NCBI RefSeq assembly: GCF_030704535.1
Contig: NC_081808.1
Span: forward strand, 23,253,501 to 23,317,500
Origin: Vitis vinifera
Taxonomy: Eukaryota > Streptophyta > Magnoliopsida > Vitales > Vitaceae
Direction of reading: 5' to 3'
DNA: 64,000 nucleotides
Shown here: positions 10,723 through 20,280 of the stretch, piece after piece
How the letters are laid out: each line of letters opens with the position of its first letter
Position numbering within the stretch: position 1 is the first letter of the stretch
Notes under the pieces: generated by a model
Told to the model about the DNA's origin: nothing
What the model saw: the letters and a program-made list of their open reading frames with translations, nothing else
The model's database searches: none
Position numbers and translations under genes: made by a program

Positions 10723-11001
10723 TGTTGGGACGTCATTTGTTTGTTTGGCCCTGGTGCCTAGGCTAGAGCCTGCGCGGCGCCCAGAGTGGCCTCCCCAGGA
10801 TTCGAACTTGGGTCCATGCCTTAAGGACCTTTAGTGTGCCCTCCTGGTACCATCTGCGCTAGTAGCCCAGATGGTACCAGGAGGGCACACTAAAGGTCCT
10901 TAAGGCATGGACCCAAGTTCGAATCCTGGGGAGGCCACTCTGGGGGCCGCGCAGGCTCTAGCCTAGGCACCAGGGCCAAACAAACAAATGACGTCCCAAC
11001 A
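10723..11001. repeat. Palindrome P3, centre 10862
   Basis: Arms of 139 bp mirror each other around base 10862 with a couple of mismatches (for example GGCGCCC against GGGGGCC). The right arm has TAGCCCAGATGG at 10863-10874 and AGTTCGAATCC at 10916-10926. Its outer 30 bp equal those of P1, while parts of the arm body differ from P1 in a way that is matched in both P3 arms. Confidence 0.9.
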
Positions 11002-11039
11002 GCCCTCACACTTACGACACTTTAAACAACGGAACTGTT

Positions 11040-12700
11040 GGTTGTCTCAAACCTAGGTAAATTTGATTTTAAAAAAACTAGTGATTTGAATCTTCCGATT
11101 GCACTTCGAAAAGGAGTTAGAAGTTGTGCTTCCCATCCTATTTTCGATTTTGTTTCACTTCACCGATTGTCACCTTCATTTCATGTTTTTACTTCTCACC
11201 TTTCCTATGATAGTGTTCTAAAGAATATCCAAGAGGTTCTGACTATCCTAGAATGGAAGAATGCTGTCTTTGAAGAAACATGAGCTTTGAATCAAAATGG
11301 AACATGGGAACTAGAAGATTTGCTGAGTGAAAAGAGGTCTGTGGGGGTGTAGATAGGTGTTTACAATCAAGTATAAGTCTGATGGTTCGATTGATCTATA
11401 TAAGGCGCGTCTCATGGCAAAAGGTTTCACTCCAACCTATGGCATAGACTCCTTGGAGACCTTTGCACTTGTCACAAAGTTGAACACTATCTTCATTTTT
11501 TTCTCATTACTAGCCAATTTGGATTTGTCATTATAGTAGCTAGACATTAAAAATAAATTCTTAAATGGGGATTTAGAGGAAGAAGTGTATATGGTTCTAC
11601 CTCTGGTTTCAAAGGAAAAAACGCAAACCTAGTGTGCAGGTTTAAGAAGGCTCTCTATAGACTGCTTAGTCTTAATTAGTCTCCTAGAGTGTGATTTGAT
11701 AGACTTTCCAAAGTTCTAAAACGATGTACCTTCTTGCAAAGCCAATCGAATCACATAGTGTTCTACAAAGACTTAGATCAAAAGATGGAAATGTAACAAT
11801 TCTGATAGTGTGTGTAGATGACATGATTCTAATAGGTGATGATGTAGCTGAAATGGAGGCACTAAAGAAGATTCTTGCAAAAGAAAGTCAAATATCTCTG
11901 ATTCTTGAGGTATTTTTTGGGAATGAAGTTGCTAGAAATAACAATGGCATTTTGATGTCACAAAAGAAGTACGCGCTTGACCTATTGAAGGAGACCAGAA
12001 TGCTTGGATGTAAACCTTGTGAAACCCCAATGGACTCAAATCAGAAGCTAGGAGTGATAGACAAAGGAGATCCAATCGATAAGGGAAGCTTCCAACGATT
12101 GGTAGGGAAGTTAATATATCGTTCACACACATGACTTAATATTGCTTTTTCCGTTTGTATTGTTAGTCAATATATGCATTCACCTCATGAAGCTCACTTA
12201 GAGGTTGCATATAGAATTCTAAAGTACTTAAAAGGAACTCCTAGAAATGGAATTTACTTTGGGAAGAATGATGAAAGAAGAATCGAAGCATATATAGATA
12301 TGAACTTGACTAGTTTAGTAGAAGATAGGCAATCCACATCTAGATATTGTTCATTTGTTTGGGGAAATTTTTAGTCACTTGGAAGAATAAAAAGAAAAAT
12401 GTGGTGGCAAGGAGTAGCATAGAGGCAAAATTCAGAACAGTAGCTCATGGAATGTGCGAAATCTTGTGGATCAAAAGGGTTTTGAAAGAATTGAAGATCG
12501 CTATGATGTACTGTGATAACAAGACCATGGTTAGCATCTTGCATAATCTAGTTCACCATGATAGAACAAAGCATGTCGAGGTTGATGGTCACTTCATTAA
12601 AGAGAAGATTGAGCAAGGAGAGATTTGCATGACTTATGTCCAACCAAAAGCCAAGTAGCTAATGTCTTGACCAAAGGATTGTCGAAAGTCAACTTTAAGA
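11040..12700 (+). pseudogene. Copia reverse transcriptase and RNase H relic
   Basis: After the palindromic insertion, the Copia polyprotein resumes: a PIALRKGVRSC block (11092-11130) leading into the reverse transcriptase, a VDDMILIGDD block holding the catalytic Asp pair near 11815-11845, ETPMD near 12020, then RNase H with LKYLKGTPRNGIYF (about 12214-12258), an RSSIEAKF block near 12410-12435 and the CDNKTMVSI block near 12510-12540. Stops (for example 11281, 11350, 12133, 12373) and frameshifts break it repeatedly. It ends just before the purine tract and right LTR. Confidence 0.85.
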
Positions 12701-12752
12701 CAAACATAGACAAGTTGGGCATGACAAACATTTATGCACCCTTGAGAGGGAG

Positions 12753-13067
12753 TGTAGGAAATCTAGAAGATATTTTCTGCTATTCAAATATTGTTATTTC
12801 ATTTAAATAATAAATAGAATTCTATTAGAGTCTAGGAGTTAGTTGTTGTTTTTTAAGATTATTGTTTAGAATTTAATTTTTTATTTTTTATTTTTTTTTA
12901 TAATCATTTTTAGGAGTTAGGTTGTTAGCTGAGTTTGAATAAGTCTCCTAGTTTTTAGGCAGCAGAATTGTTAGCTATTCTCTAGCAATCTATTTAATTA
13001 GTTGTAAACTCCAGCCTTGTAAAATTAATTTGAATTTCAAAAAGTTTGAGAAAAAAGTTCGGTTTCA
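12753..13067 (+). repeat. Right (3') LTR of the plus-strand Copia element
   Basis: 315 bp, TGTAGGAAATC to CGGTTTCA, preceded by GAGAGGGAG. It has small indels relative to the left LTR, mainly in a T-rich run near 12870-12900. Confidence 0.85.
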
Positions 13068-14079
13068 CTTAAAAACTTAAGCTCTTCGGATTTTGGCCTA
13101 CAATATATTTACGTTATGTTCTAACATATCCCTCATCCAATGAGTTTAAGCTTTCAAGAAAAAATTAAGAAATCAACATGTTAGAGCTCTGATTAATTGG
13201 ATATATCATATTTAAGTTATCTTCTTTTCTTGATTTGTCCAATCATCTGTAAATTGTATTTAGTGAAAATTAATTCTTATCTTTTGGGTTATCTTTCCCT
13301 TAATGCAAGTGCCCTAATTGAAGCACAATGATCAAATTTTACATAGTACACTATTGAAAAGGCAAACTTTTGGGTTCCAGCAGTATGTAAAATATACTGA
13401 GGCGCTTCGTAACTAAAGTTTGTAGTTTTTGGCATATTAGACGCGCCCTACTGCCCATGTCTCTTCTCAGTAAGGAAGGCAATTAGTGATGGAACTTCCT
13501 CATGAATTTTGTCCATTAGCATATGGGTATATGATGCTAGTGACCTAATATTAACTTTTTCCATCGTCTTCCTATTTTTATCTTCAAATAATTGATATTT
13601 TGAAAAATTATATTCATGGCACAGGGCGGCTTTTTCTTTACGCGTGTTAAAAAGCACAAAATTAAAAGCTATCATCCACTAAGCCAATCCACGACCAGTG
13701 AAACTTCCTAATCATGCATTAATCTAGCTAGTTCCTCCACTAGTATGCATGAGGCTAGCCAATGGGCTGATGGGCAAGGTTCCCGTAATACAATTGGCAA
13801 GTCAAGCTCATCTAAACCAAGGTGGGGTTTGGAGGAAACTTTTAGACGCCCAAAGTGCCTTTTCAGACCTCAAGAAAGTCTACAAATGCTCAATTTCAAT
13901 GGGTTCCTCTTTCGTACTGTACTCCACTACTGCGTAGGCCACTTTTAGAAATCTCTCAATTGTGCACCAGAAGTTATGACACCATAAGTTGATACAATAA
14001 TCTATTGATCATGAAATCATTTACGGGTAAAGGTAAGGTATACCAGCGGAGACTCTCATACACCTTGTGTAAACAAAAG

Positions 14080-14410
14080 ATTTAGTGTGAACATATTAGA
14101 AAAAAGAAAATAAAAATAAAATAATTCATACACAAAGATATATGACGTTTTAATGCAATTTGATCAACTATACCTACATCCACAAATGAGAGTAAATGAA
14201 AATAGGATGAAAAATTATATACAATAAAATATCCTATGTGTTCCCATTTCTTGTATACACACCTTGAACCACCAACTTTGGTACCTATGGTTGTAAAAAC
14301 ATAAGCTTTAATACTAACATATTAAAAAAAGAACACAAAGATTAAATAATCCACACCTAAATATATATGAGATTTTAATGCGATTTTGTCAACTATGTCT
14401 ACATCAATGG
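14080..14410. repeat. Degenerate direct duplication, spacing about 230 bp
   Basis: Two stretches share ACATATTA, an A-rich run, AATCCACAC or AATTCATACAC, ATATATGA, TTTTAATGC and CAACTATxxCTACATC in the same order. Divergence is high, so the duplication is old. It may be internal structure of a decayed element. Confidence 0.45.
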
Positions 14411-15691
14411 ATGGAAGAAAACTACTCTACAATACCATAGAAAATATGACAAGGGACAAAAAAAGATACAATATTAAGCTCTTAAACGTATAGTCTTTAC
14501 AAATTTATCTTCATCTCATAATGTGTTTTTTCCTCACAATTTAAAATATTTATAAAGATTTCTAATAACTTTTCCTATTCTATAAGAAAATCATCAAATA
14601 TATAATTAATATATCAATTTATGAAATATTTGACACAATATTTGTTATAAAAAAAGGAATATATACCAATTAGAAATTTGAGATGCTTTTCAACAAGTTA
14701 TAGGATCAATTATAAATATATCTATGAATGAAAGATCATCAATTCACTATACTATAAAGAAATTATACAAGAACGGTAAAATAGATACAACTCATGCTTC
14801 TTGAAACAATTTCATGTTTTTGTACTTCAATTTTCTAAACCTTAAATGACAAGCTCTCATTCTATTAGGTGTTTTCACTATTCTTTACATTTCTATCTAC
14901 TCAATATAGGCTTTATATGTCTATCTTGATCTTGTAACTTTTGATCTCTCATGACTTAGAATATTAATAAACATATTTTAATCTCTTTCCTCATTATACA
15001 AGGGTATCTAGTATTGCAAAAACTTATTAACATAGAAAAAATTCTATACAATATTCTTCACTAAAAAGAATATATACTAAATATGAATTTAAGATATCTT
15101 CCAACAATCTAACTTTAGTTCAAATTCCATCAAGTCAATTATCTTGGGGTTTCACCATGACACACACTCCAATCTTACACAAGTTAGAAGCTTGAAGCAA
15201 TTAGACTAAAATTTATATGGTGTTGGATATAGACACATATAAAGCTCATGACATAAAAGTATATCATAAGATTTTTTTTATACTAGATGTGCTTGACGAT
15301 CAGATAAGAAGGTACGTAAACAAATAATACTTCCTTACTATGTGAATTCTTGTCTATCATCACATTTAATCCTATATTTTACCTATGCGATATTTCAGTA
15401 CATTATGAAACACAAGTTTTATGTATGGATGACGTAACCTAAAGGAACATTATTGGGAAAGTATTTAGACCAAAAGTACATAGTGAAGAGGGCAAAAGAA
15501 ATACAATGATTATACATCATAATTAGTTCTGTTCCATCACTCTTGATGGTCTTTATCACATCCTAAGGATTACAGTATACTCATGAACGTATTGATAAAA
15601 CTATTGGTTTGAAATATTTATTTCAAGAGGGGTCAGAGGTGCTTAGATAAATGTGAATGAATTATCAATAAGTCTAGGGCATATAAAGACA

Positions 15692-15693
<2 letters not shown>

Positions 15694-15742
<49 letters not shown>
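15694..15742. repeat. (TA)n microsatellite
   Basis: About 24 uninterrupted TA repeats. No gene is adjacent. Confidence 0.95.
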
Positions 15743-15745
<3 letters not shown>

Positions 15746-16439
15746 ATCAGCAAATGAATCTGGTAGTCTTTAGTTTGATATAAACTTTGAAAAGAATTAT
15801 TTTCGAGCCTCAATAAATTGAGTTCTTTCTTAGAGTGGAATCAGCACACACATGTTATTTAGGTTATATCACTAGTATGTACCATTTACTACTCACTGTC
15901 CACATTGAAATTGGCTTTTGGCTTCGGGATGTGGAAAACAATGTATGCTTTTGTAGGTTCAATATTGCGGCACAATTGAAAAATCACAAGAAGTTTCAAA
16001 TAGAGAACTTCAAAGGTGAATTATGTTGTATATTCTTAAAGTTGGAAAATAAACCTGATTTTAGAAAGTTTTCAAAAATTGGAATTTCATTTGGATTCTA
16101 AAAGTCAATTAGAATGTATTTTTAGAGTGATTAATTTAGTTTCTATATTTAAGTAGTTGCGTCCTACAAGATTTTTATATTTTTTTATTAGAAGTTTTTT
16201 TTTTTTTTTTTTTGTCTCATTCTATGCATCTTTTCTTTCCTCTTAAATGATTGTCAGTAGATCTTAACTTATGGTATACATACTTTTAGCTCTTAGTTTG
16301 ACTCTTGCTTTTGCTTTACCTTCTTTAGTAAAAGTAATTGGTGTGTTCTTCTTGGAAAAATGAATGTACAGTGGTGATCTTCATGTACCTCCATAGTGAG
16401 ACTAGACTTCAAGAAATTGGTATGAGAGTCACAAGAAAA

Positions 16440-17170
16440 ACTGAAGTATTATGATGAACGCATTGGTTGGCTCACAAGATGCATGGGAGGTTGTGGAAAA
16501 AGGCTACGAGGAGCCACATGAAAAATCTAAGTTGCTCAATAAAAGATAAATATATCAATTGATTGCAAATATGGTCATGATAATAAATAGATTGATTTTG
16601 TAGAATATTCAAAATAATTGTTGTAAAATGACTAAATCTTGTATCAATGATTCCTCTTGGATTTGACAGTTAAGATTTGAACATTTTTATTTTAAAAGAT
16701 TGAAATTATTGAGCAAGAAAAAAAAAGGTGGAAAGATTACTCTGTATAGATCAACCCCATTGATTATGTGAATGATTCTTACTTCAAAAACATGTCTGAA
16801 AAAGTTTTTAATGAAACAACTACAAGAGTAAAGAAGTCTCTAGAGTTTTTTCATGTGGGTGTAAGCAACCCAATTCATTCAAATTCTCTTAGTAAGAATA
16901 AATATTTATTTACTTTTTATTGATGATTTTAGTAGAAAAACTAAAGTGTATTTTTTTAAGGAAAAAAAATGAATTCACATCAAAAGAATTTGACAAAGAT
17001 TGTGAAAACCATGGTAGTAATTGGCCCTTAGCGATTTTACATTCTCCATAACAAAATATGGAGTAGTTAAAAGAAAAATTAGAGCTAATCTTAATATTGC
17101 CCATAATAAGTTGAAAATGGCAAAAATGTCTAAAGCATTTTGGATTGAAGCAGTTGTTGTGTAGTTTATT
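16440..17170 (+). pseudogene. Copia gag/integrase relic
   Basis: Near 16463-16530 a frame reads QDAWEVVEKGYEEP, typical of the gag-like domain of Copia elements. Near 16895-17000 another reads FIDDFSRKTKVYFFKEKK, the start of the integrase core with its Asp. Near 17110-17160 a block resembles the KFWAEAV region that follows the catalytic Glu. Protease and zinc-knuckle sequence between these blocks is missing or decayed, and stops are frequent. No LTRs could be assigned. Confidence 0.6.
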
Positions 17171-17199
17171 TGTCGCTTCTCTAAAAATATTTCTAATTC

Positions 17200-18230
17200 T
17201 TCTTGCTTATTATTTTCTCTTCCAATATTATCAATAATTAAAACTTCATTCTTATTCCAACAAGCATTTTCCTTCAACATACCTTCCTTTTCAAGGGCAT
17301 GCACATAATCTTCTCCCATTGGAAAGTTAGCTACTTGTTCCTCCAACTCACTCTACATGAGTTGATCAACATGTTCTTGAACTAAAGTGTCATTCAAGCA
17401 TACCTCTTTAGGTTTAAACTCTTCATAATTAACTAGTTTCTTGCATAGGTGAAACACATTCAGCTCCAAGGTCATGTTCCCAAATGAAAATTGCATCGCT
17501 TTGTTCTAGAAATTAAGGGGTGCATTGGTAGTAGCTAAGAATTGTCATCCCAAAATAATTGGAACTGAAATTGCCTTTTTTTCTCAAAGGTTTTGTAACT
17601 GAATTGGTAGTAAAACTTAGCCACTTGTACTAACATTTCCTCTAGCAATCCTCTAGGTACCTTGATGGATCTATTAGCCATAGATAAAGTGATAGCTGCG
17701 GTTTTTAGTTTTCTCATTCCCAATTTCTGATAAATAGAGTGAGGCAAGAGGTTATTACTTGCTCTCGAGTTAAGCAATGCCTACTCCACTTAAGAATGTC
17801 CAATTTGCAAAAAGATAGTGTGGTGGCTAGGATCTTTATACTTTACCATGGCCTTATTTTCTATTATCATACTCACCTATGTTGTTAGGAAAGCCTTTGT
17901 ATTGATATTCATCTTCCTTTTGAGTGTGGAAAGATCCTTCAAAAACTTCGCATAAGTTGGTTCATGCTTGATCATGTCTAAGCTAGGTACTTATTCACCT
18001 TAACTATTAGCACTTCAATGATGTCAGAAATTTGTTCATTAATCTTGGGTTTTTGAATGCTAAAGGGAAGGGAGGTGACTTTAATTCACATCTTCTCCTT
18101 TGGGCTTCAACCATTTCTCTTCTTTCATACTTGGTTTCGTTTCTATTAAATTAGATTGAATTGGGTATTGAATAATTGAATCATTTTTTTGTTTAGCTTT
18201 ATCATCATCCTTTGGTTTTGGTGCTTCTAG
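17200..18230 (-). pseudogene. Ty3/Gypsy protease-region relic, antisense
   Basis: On the minus strand, frames from about 17960 down to 17250 follow the order of a plant Gypsy polyprotein: KFLKDL near 17950, then the aspartic protease block with NSRASNNLLPHS (the catalytic Asp-Ser/Thr-Gly is degraded to NSRAS), ITLSMANRS and KVPRGLLEEMLVQVAKF at 17600-17780. It is broken by stops at several places. No reverse transcriptase is seen. It abuts the Copia relic at about 17170 in opposite orientation, and a TRIM lies next to it at 18241. Confidence 0.65.
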
Positions 18231-18240
18231 CTCCTTTCCT

Positions 18241-18660
18241 ATAACAACCCGCACCCAATTGTGTAGATAGTCTACTTTGGACCCAAAGAGGTCTTTACGA
18301 CTTTAAAACTCATCTACATAGTTAAGAGTTCATACTTATATAGTGCCAGAAATTTTCTCCCCAATTTGATGTGGGATATCACAATCACCCCACCATGCAA
18401 ACACAATGTCCTCATTATGTCTTATAGGATTATGGGCTCAAATAAATAGACACCCTTCACAAAGCTAAACAAACCCCCACACCAGGGTCGATGATTGATT
18501 CTGATACCATTCTATAATGACCCACACCCAATCGTGTAGATATTGTCCGCTTTGGATCCAAAGGGTCCTCACGGCTTTAAAACGCGTCTATATGATTAAG
18601 AAGAGTTCATACTTATATAGTGTTAGAAACTTTTTCCCCTATCCAATGTGGGACATCACA
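18241..18660 (-). mobile_element. TRIM element copy 2
   Basis: A 420-bp insertion flanked by perfect 5-bp duplications TTCCT (18236-18240 and 18661-18665). Direct repeats at 18241-18383 and about 18513-18660 are close to those of the copy in gene A. The interior ends with GATTCTGATACCAT, the initiator-Met primer-binding site when read on the minus strand. No coding sequence. Confidence 0.8.
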
Positions 18661-18665
18661 TTCCT

Positions 18666-20280
18666 ATTTATTAGTGTGATTACAATTTTTACCTTTTCAT
18701 TCTTTTCCCAAAATTTATAGCATCACAAGCATTCCTTAGTTGTTAATCATATAAGATCACACTCATTGGGCAATTCATTGATCATAACCTTTACACATCA
18801 ATGAACCCTAACATGAATCCTATGTATCTCTTATAGGGATAAACTAGCAAATAACTTAACTTGCACATGAATAATAAAGATTAAAATTTGGTTACCATCA
18901 AAAGATGTCACCTTTTCTTTGTTCTTCCATTCTCCTAGTTCTTCCACCTTTATCGCTACATCTCCAATGAGAGGGTTTAGTCATTCATGTTCATATTAAT
19001 GTCATGCATTAAATTAAACTGAATCTTGATTGATCCCATTGAGAAAATTCAAAATAACACAAGATGTTTCTCTCCCTCTCTCTCTCTATCTCTCTTTGTA
19101 TCACTATATCACACCCCCCAGTCTAGGCATTAATTTCAATCACCTAAAAGCATAATTGAAATACCTAAAATATGCTAAAGAACTGAATGGGGTAAGTCTT
19201 AGAATGAAATTCTGAATTGCACAGATCATATAAAAAATTCAATACATCGTTTGTTGTGTTGAATTGGATTTTGACAAAGGCTTATCCTTTCTGCACCTTT
19301 GTAATGCCCTTTACCTTGTGTATGGAATTGTATTGAATTCAATTTTAACAAAGTCTTAAAACTTTTGGTAGCTTTTTAAACTCCTCTACCTTGTCTGTGG
19401 GAATGGATTGCTTCATGTATCGGAATGTATAAGATTAAATATCAATTCCTTTTGTGTTTGTCTTAGCTATAGTTGATCTGTCAAATTTATGTTGAAAAGG
19501 ATTTCGAAAGAAGGGACCAAGAGCTTCATGTTACAGTCATGTATCGAAAATTTGATACCCCTTTGCTTGTATCAGGTTGATTTTGACAAAGGGTGTTGGG
19601 CTTGAATTTTGCAGTGTTCATTGCATTAGAGGTGTATCGAAATTTCACATGGATGATTTCAATACCTCTGCGCCTTGGTGTCGAATTTCTCAACAGTTCC
19701 TTCGTGTCTCAAATTGTTTATCAAACTGCATAGTCTTCTATCAGAATGCATTCTGACAAAGCTCTTTTCTTCTGTCCGGAATCCATATTGAATCCTGTAT
19801 TCATTTGAGTTTCCCCTTAACCTGCCTGAATCAAAATGCATTTTGACAAAGGTTGCTTTTTCCTGCTGAAATTTTTGTGTCGGTCCTTCTGTTGGATTGG
19901 GCATGGCAATTTCCAATACAAGTCATGATGAATCGAAATGGATTTAAACTCCCTTTCATTTCCAATTATCAAATTTAGTTCTCCAATTTTGATACATTCA
20001 TTGTTCTTCCCTTTTCAACTTTGCTTTGCATCTCTAAGTTTCTTCTCTCATTCCCCCACATTCCCGGGACTTTGACATCCTTGGAAACTTCATTTACTTA
20101 TGCTTCTTACTCTTTTTTTTTTTTTTTGCTGCAATCTTCACTAAATAATCTTGTTAGTCGAATATGGTCTAAGCATATTTTAAAGTTGAAAATTATATCA
20201 TTTGCACTCAAAATCTTTTCCAAAACCTGGTTTAATATATGGAAAATCACTGATTTTCAGTGCTAATTAGGATGCAATTT
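18666..20280. other. Intergenic DNA with LTR-like, TCGAA-rich sequence
   Basis: From about 19200 to 20280 the sequence has recurring motifs (ATTTTGACAAAGG, TATCGAAATT, variants of TTGATACC) and a CT-rich 3' part. A similar mixture recurs at about 28540-29460, so both are probably copies of one dispersed element, perhaps an LTR. I could not fix ends or target duplications. A CT microsatellite lies at 19067-19095. No gene is visible. Confidence 0.35.

Larger units (their letters stand above)
10039..11001. mobile_element. Unclassified 963-bp GC-rich element built of three palindromes, with tRNA-like boxes
   Basis: The element begins TGTTGGGACGTC, ends GACGTCCCAACA, and is flanked by a perfect 5-bp duplication GCCCT (10034-10038 and 11002-11006). 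It consists of palindrome P1 (10039-10341), P2 (10342-10722) and P3 (10723-11001). P1 and P3 start and end with the same ends, so they also resemble direct terminal repeats around P2. Each arm holds an A-box-like TAGCGCAGATGG or close variant and a B-box GGTTCGAATCC/AGTTCGAATCC, as in tRNA-derived SINEs, about 52 bp apart. It is far richer in GC than its surroundings. It has no convincing protein; the long frames on both strands are mirror images of the palindromes. Confidence 0.75.
8416..13067 (+). mobile_element. Ty1/Copia retrotransposon, plus strand, internally deleted and nested with two other insertions
   Basis: Two LTRs (8416-8720 and 12753-13067) share TG start, TTTCA end and most of their sequence. 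The left one is followed by TGGAATCAGAGCTTGG (8721-8736), a primer-binding site for initiator-Met tRNA; the right one is preceded by the purine tract GAGAGGGAG. Flanking CTTGA and CTTAA (8411-8415, 13068-13072) are a 4-of-5 target duplication. The interior runs integrase, reverse transcriptase, RNase H, the Copia order; gag and protease are missing. Many stops and frameshifts show it is dead. It is interrupted by a probable solo LTR (9724-9930) and by the palindromic element at 10039-11001. Confidence 0.85.
13068..16430. other. AT-rich intergenic DNA without a supported gene
   Basis: Nothing here can be called a gene. A degenerate duplication of about 110 bp with a spacing of about 230 bp lies at 14080-14190 and 14310-14410 (ACATATTA..., then TTTTAATGC and CAACTAT...CTACATC in both). 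A pure TA microsatellite is at 15694-15742. A less AT-rich patch at 13700-13950 is open in two frames but matches nothing I know. A minus-strand frame of 75 codons at 13448-13675 is also unrecognised. Confidence 0.45.

Noticed and set aside
9947..10761. Frames of 71-114 codons on both strands in the palindromic element
   Set aside because: The frames mirror each other across the dyads, and the protein composition is meaningless. GC-rich palindromes are open by chance on both strands.
10245..10926. True tRNA genes at the A-box/B-box motifs
   Set aside because: The boxes are present, but I could not fold a proper cloverleaf with acceptor stem and anticodon arm by eye, and the copies lie in a mobile palindrome. 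Treated as SINE-like promoter relics.
10039..11001. CRISPR-like array
   Set aside because: The repeats are palindromes of different sequence and length without regular spacers, and the genome is plainly that of a plant.
13448..13675. A 75-codon minus-strand frame as a gene
   Set aside because: No recognisable domain, splice context or paralog, and frames of this length are expected by chance.
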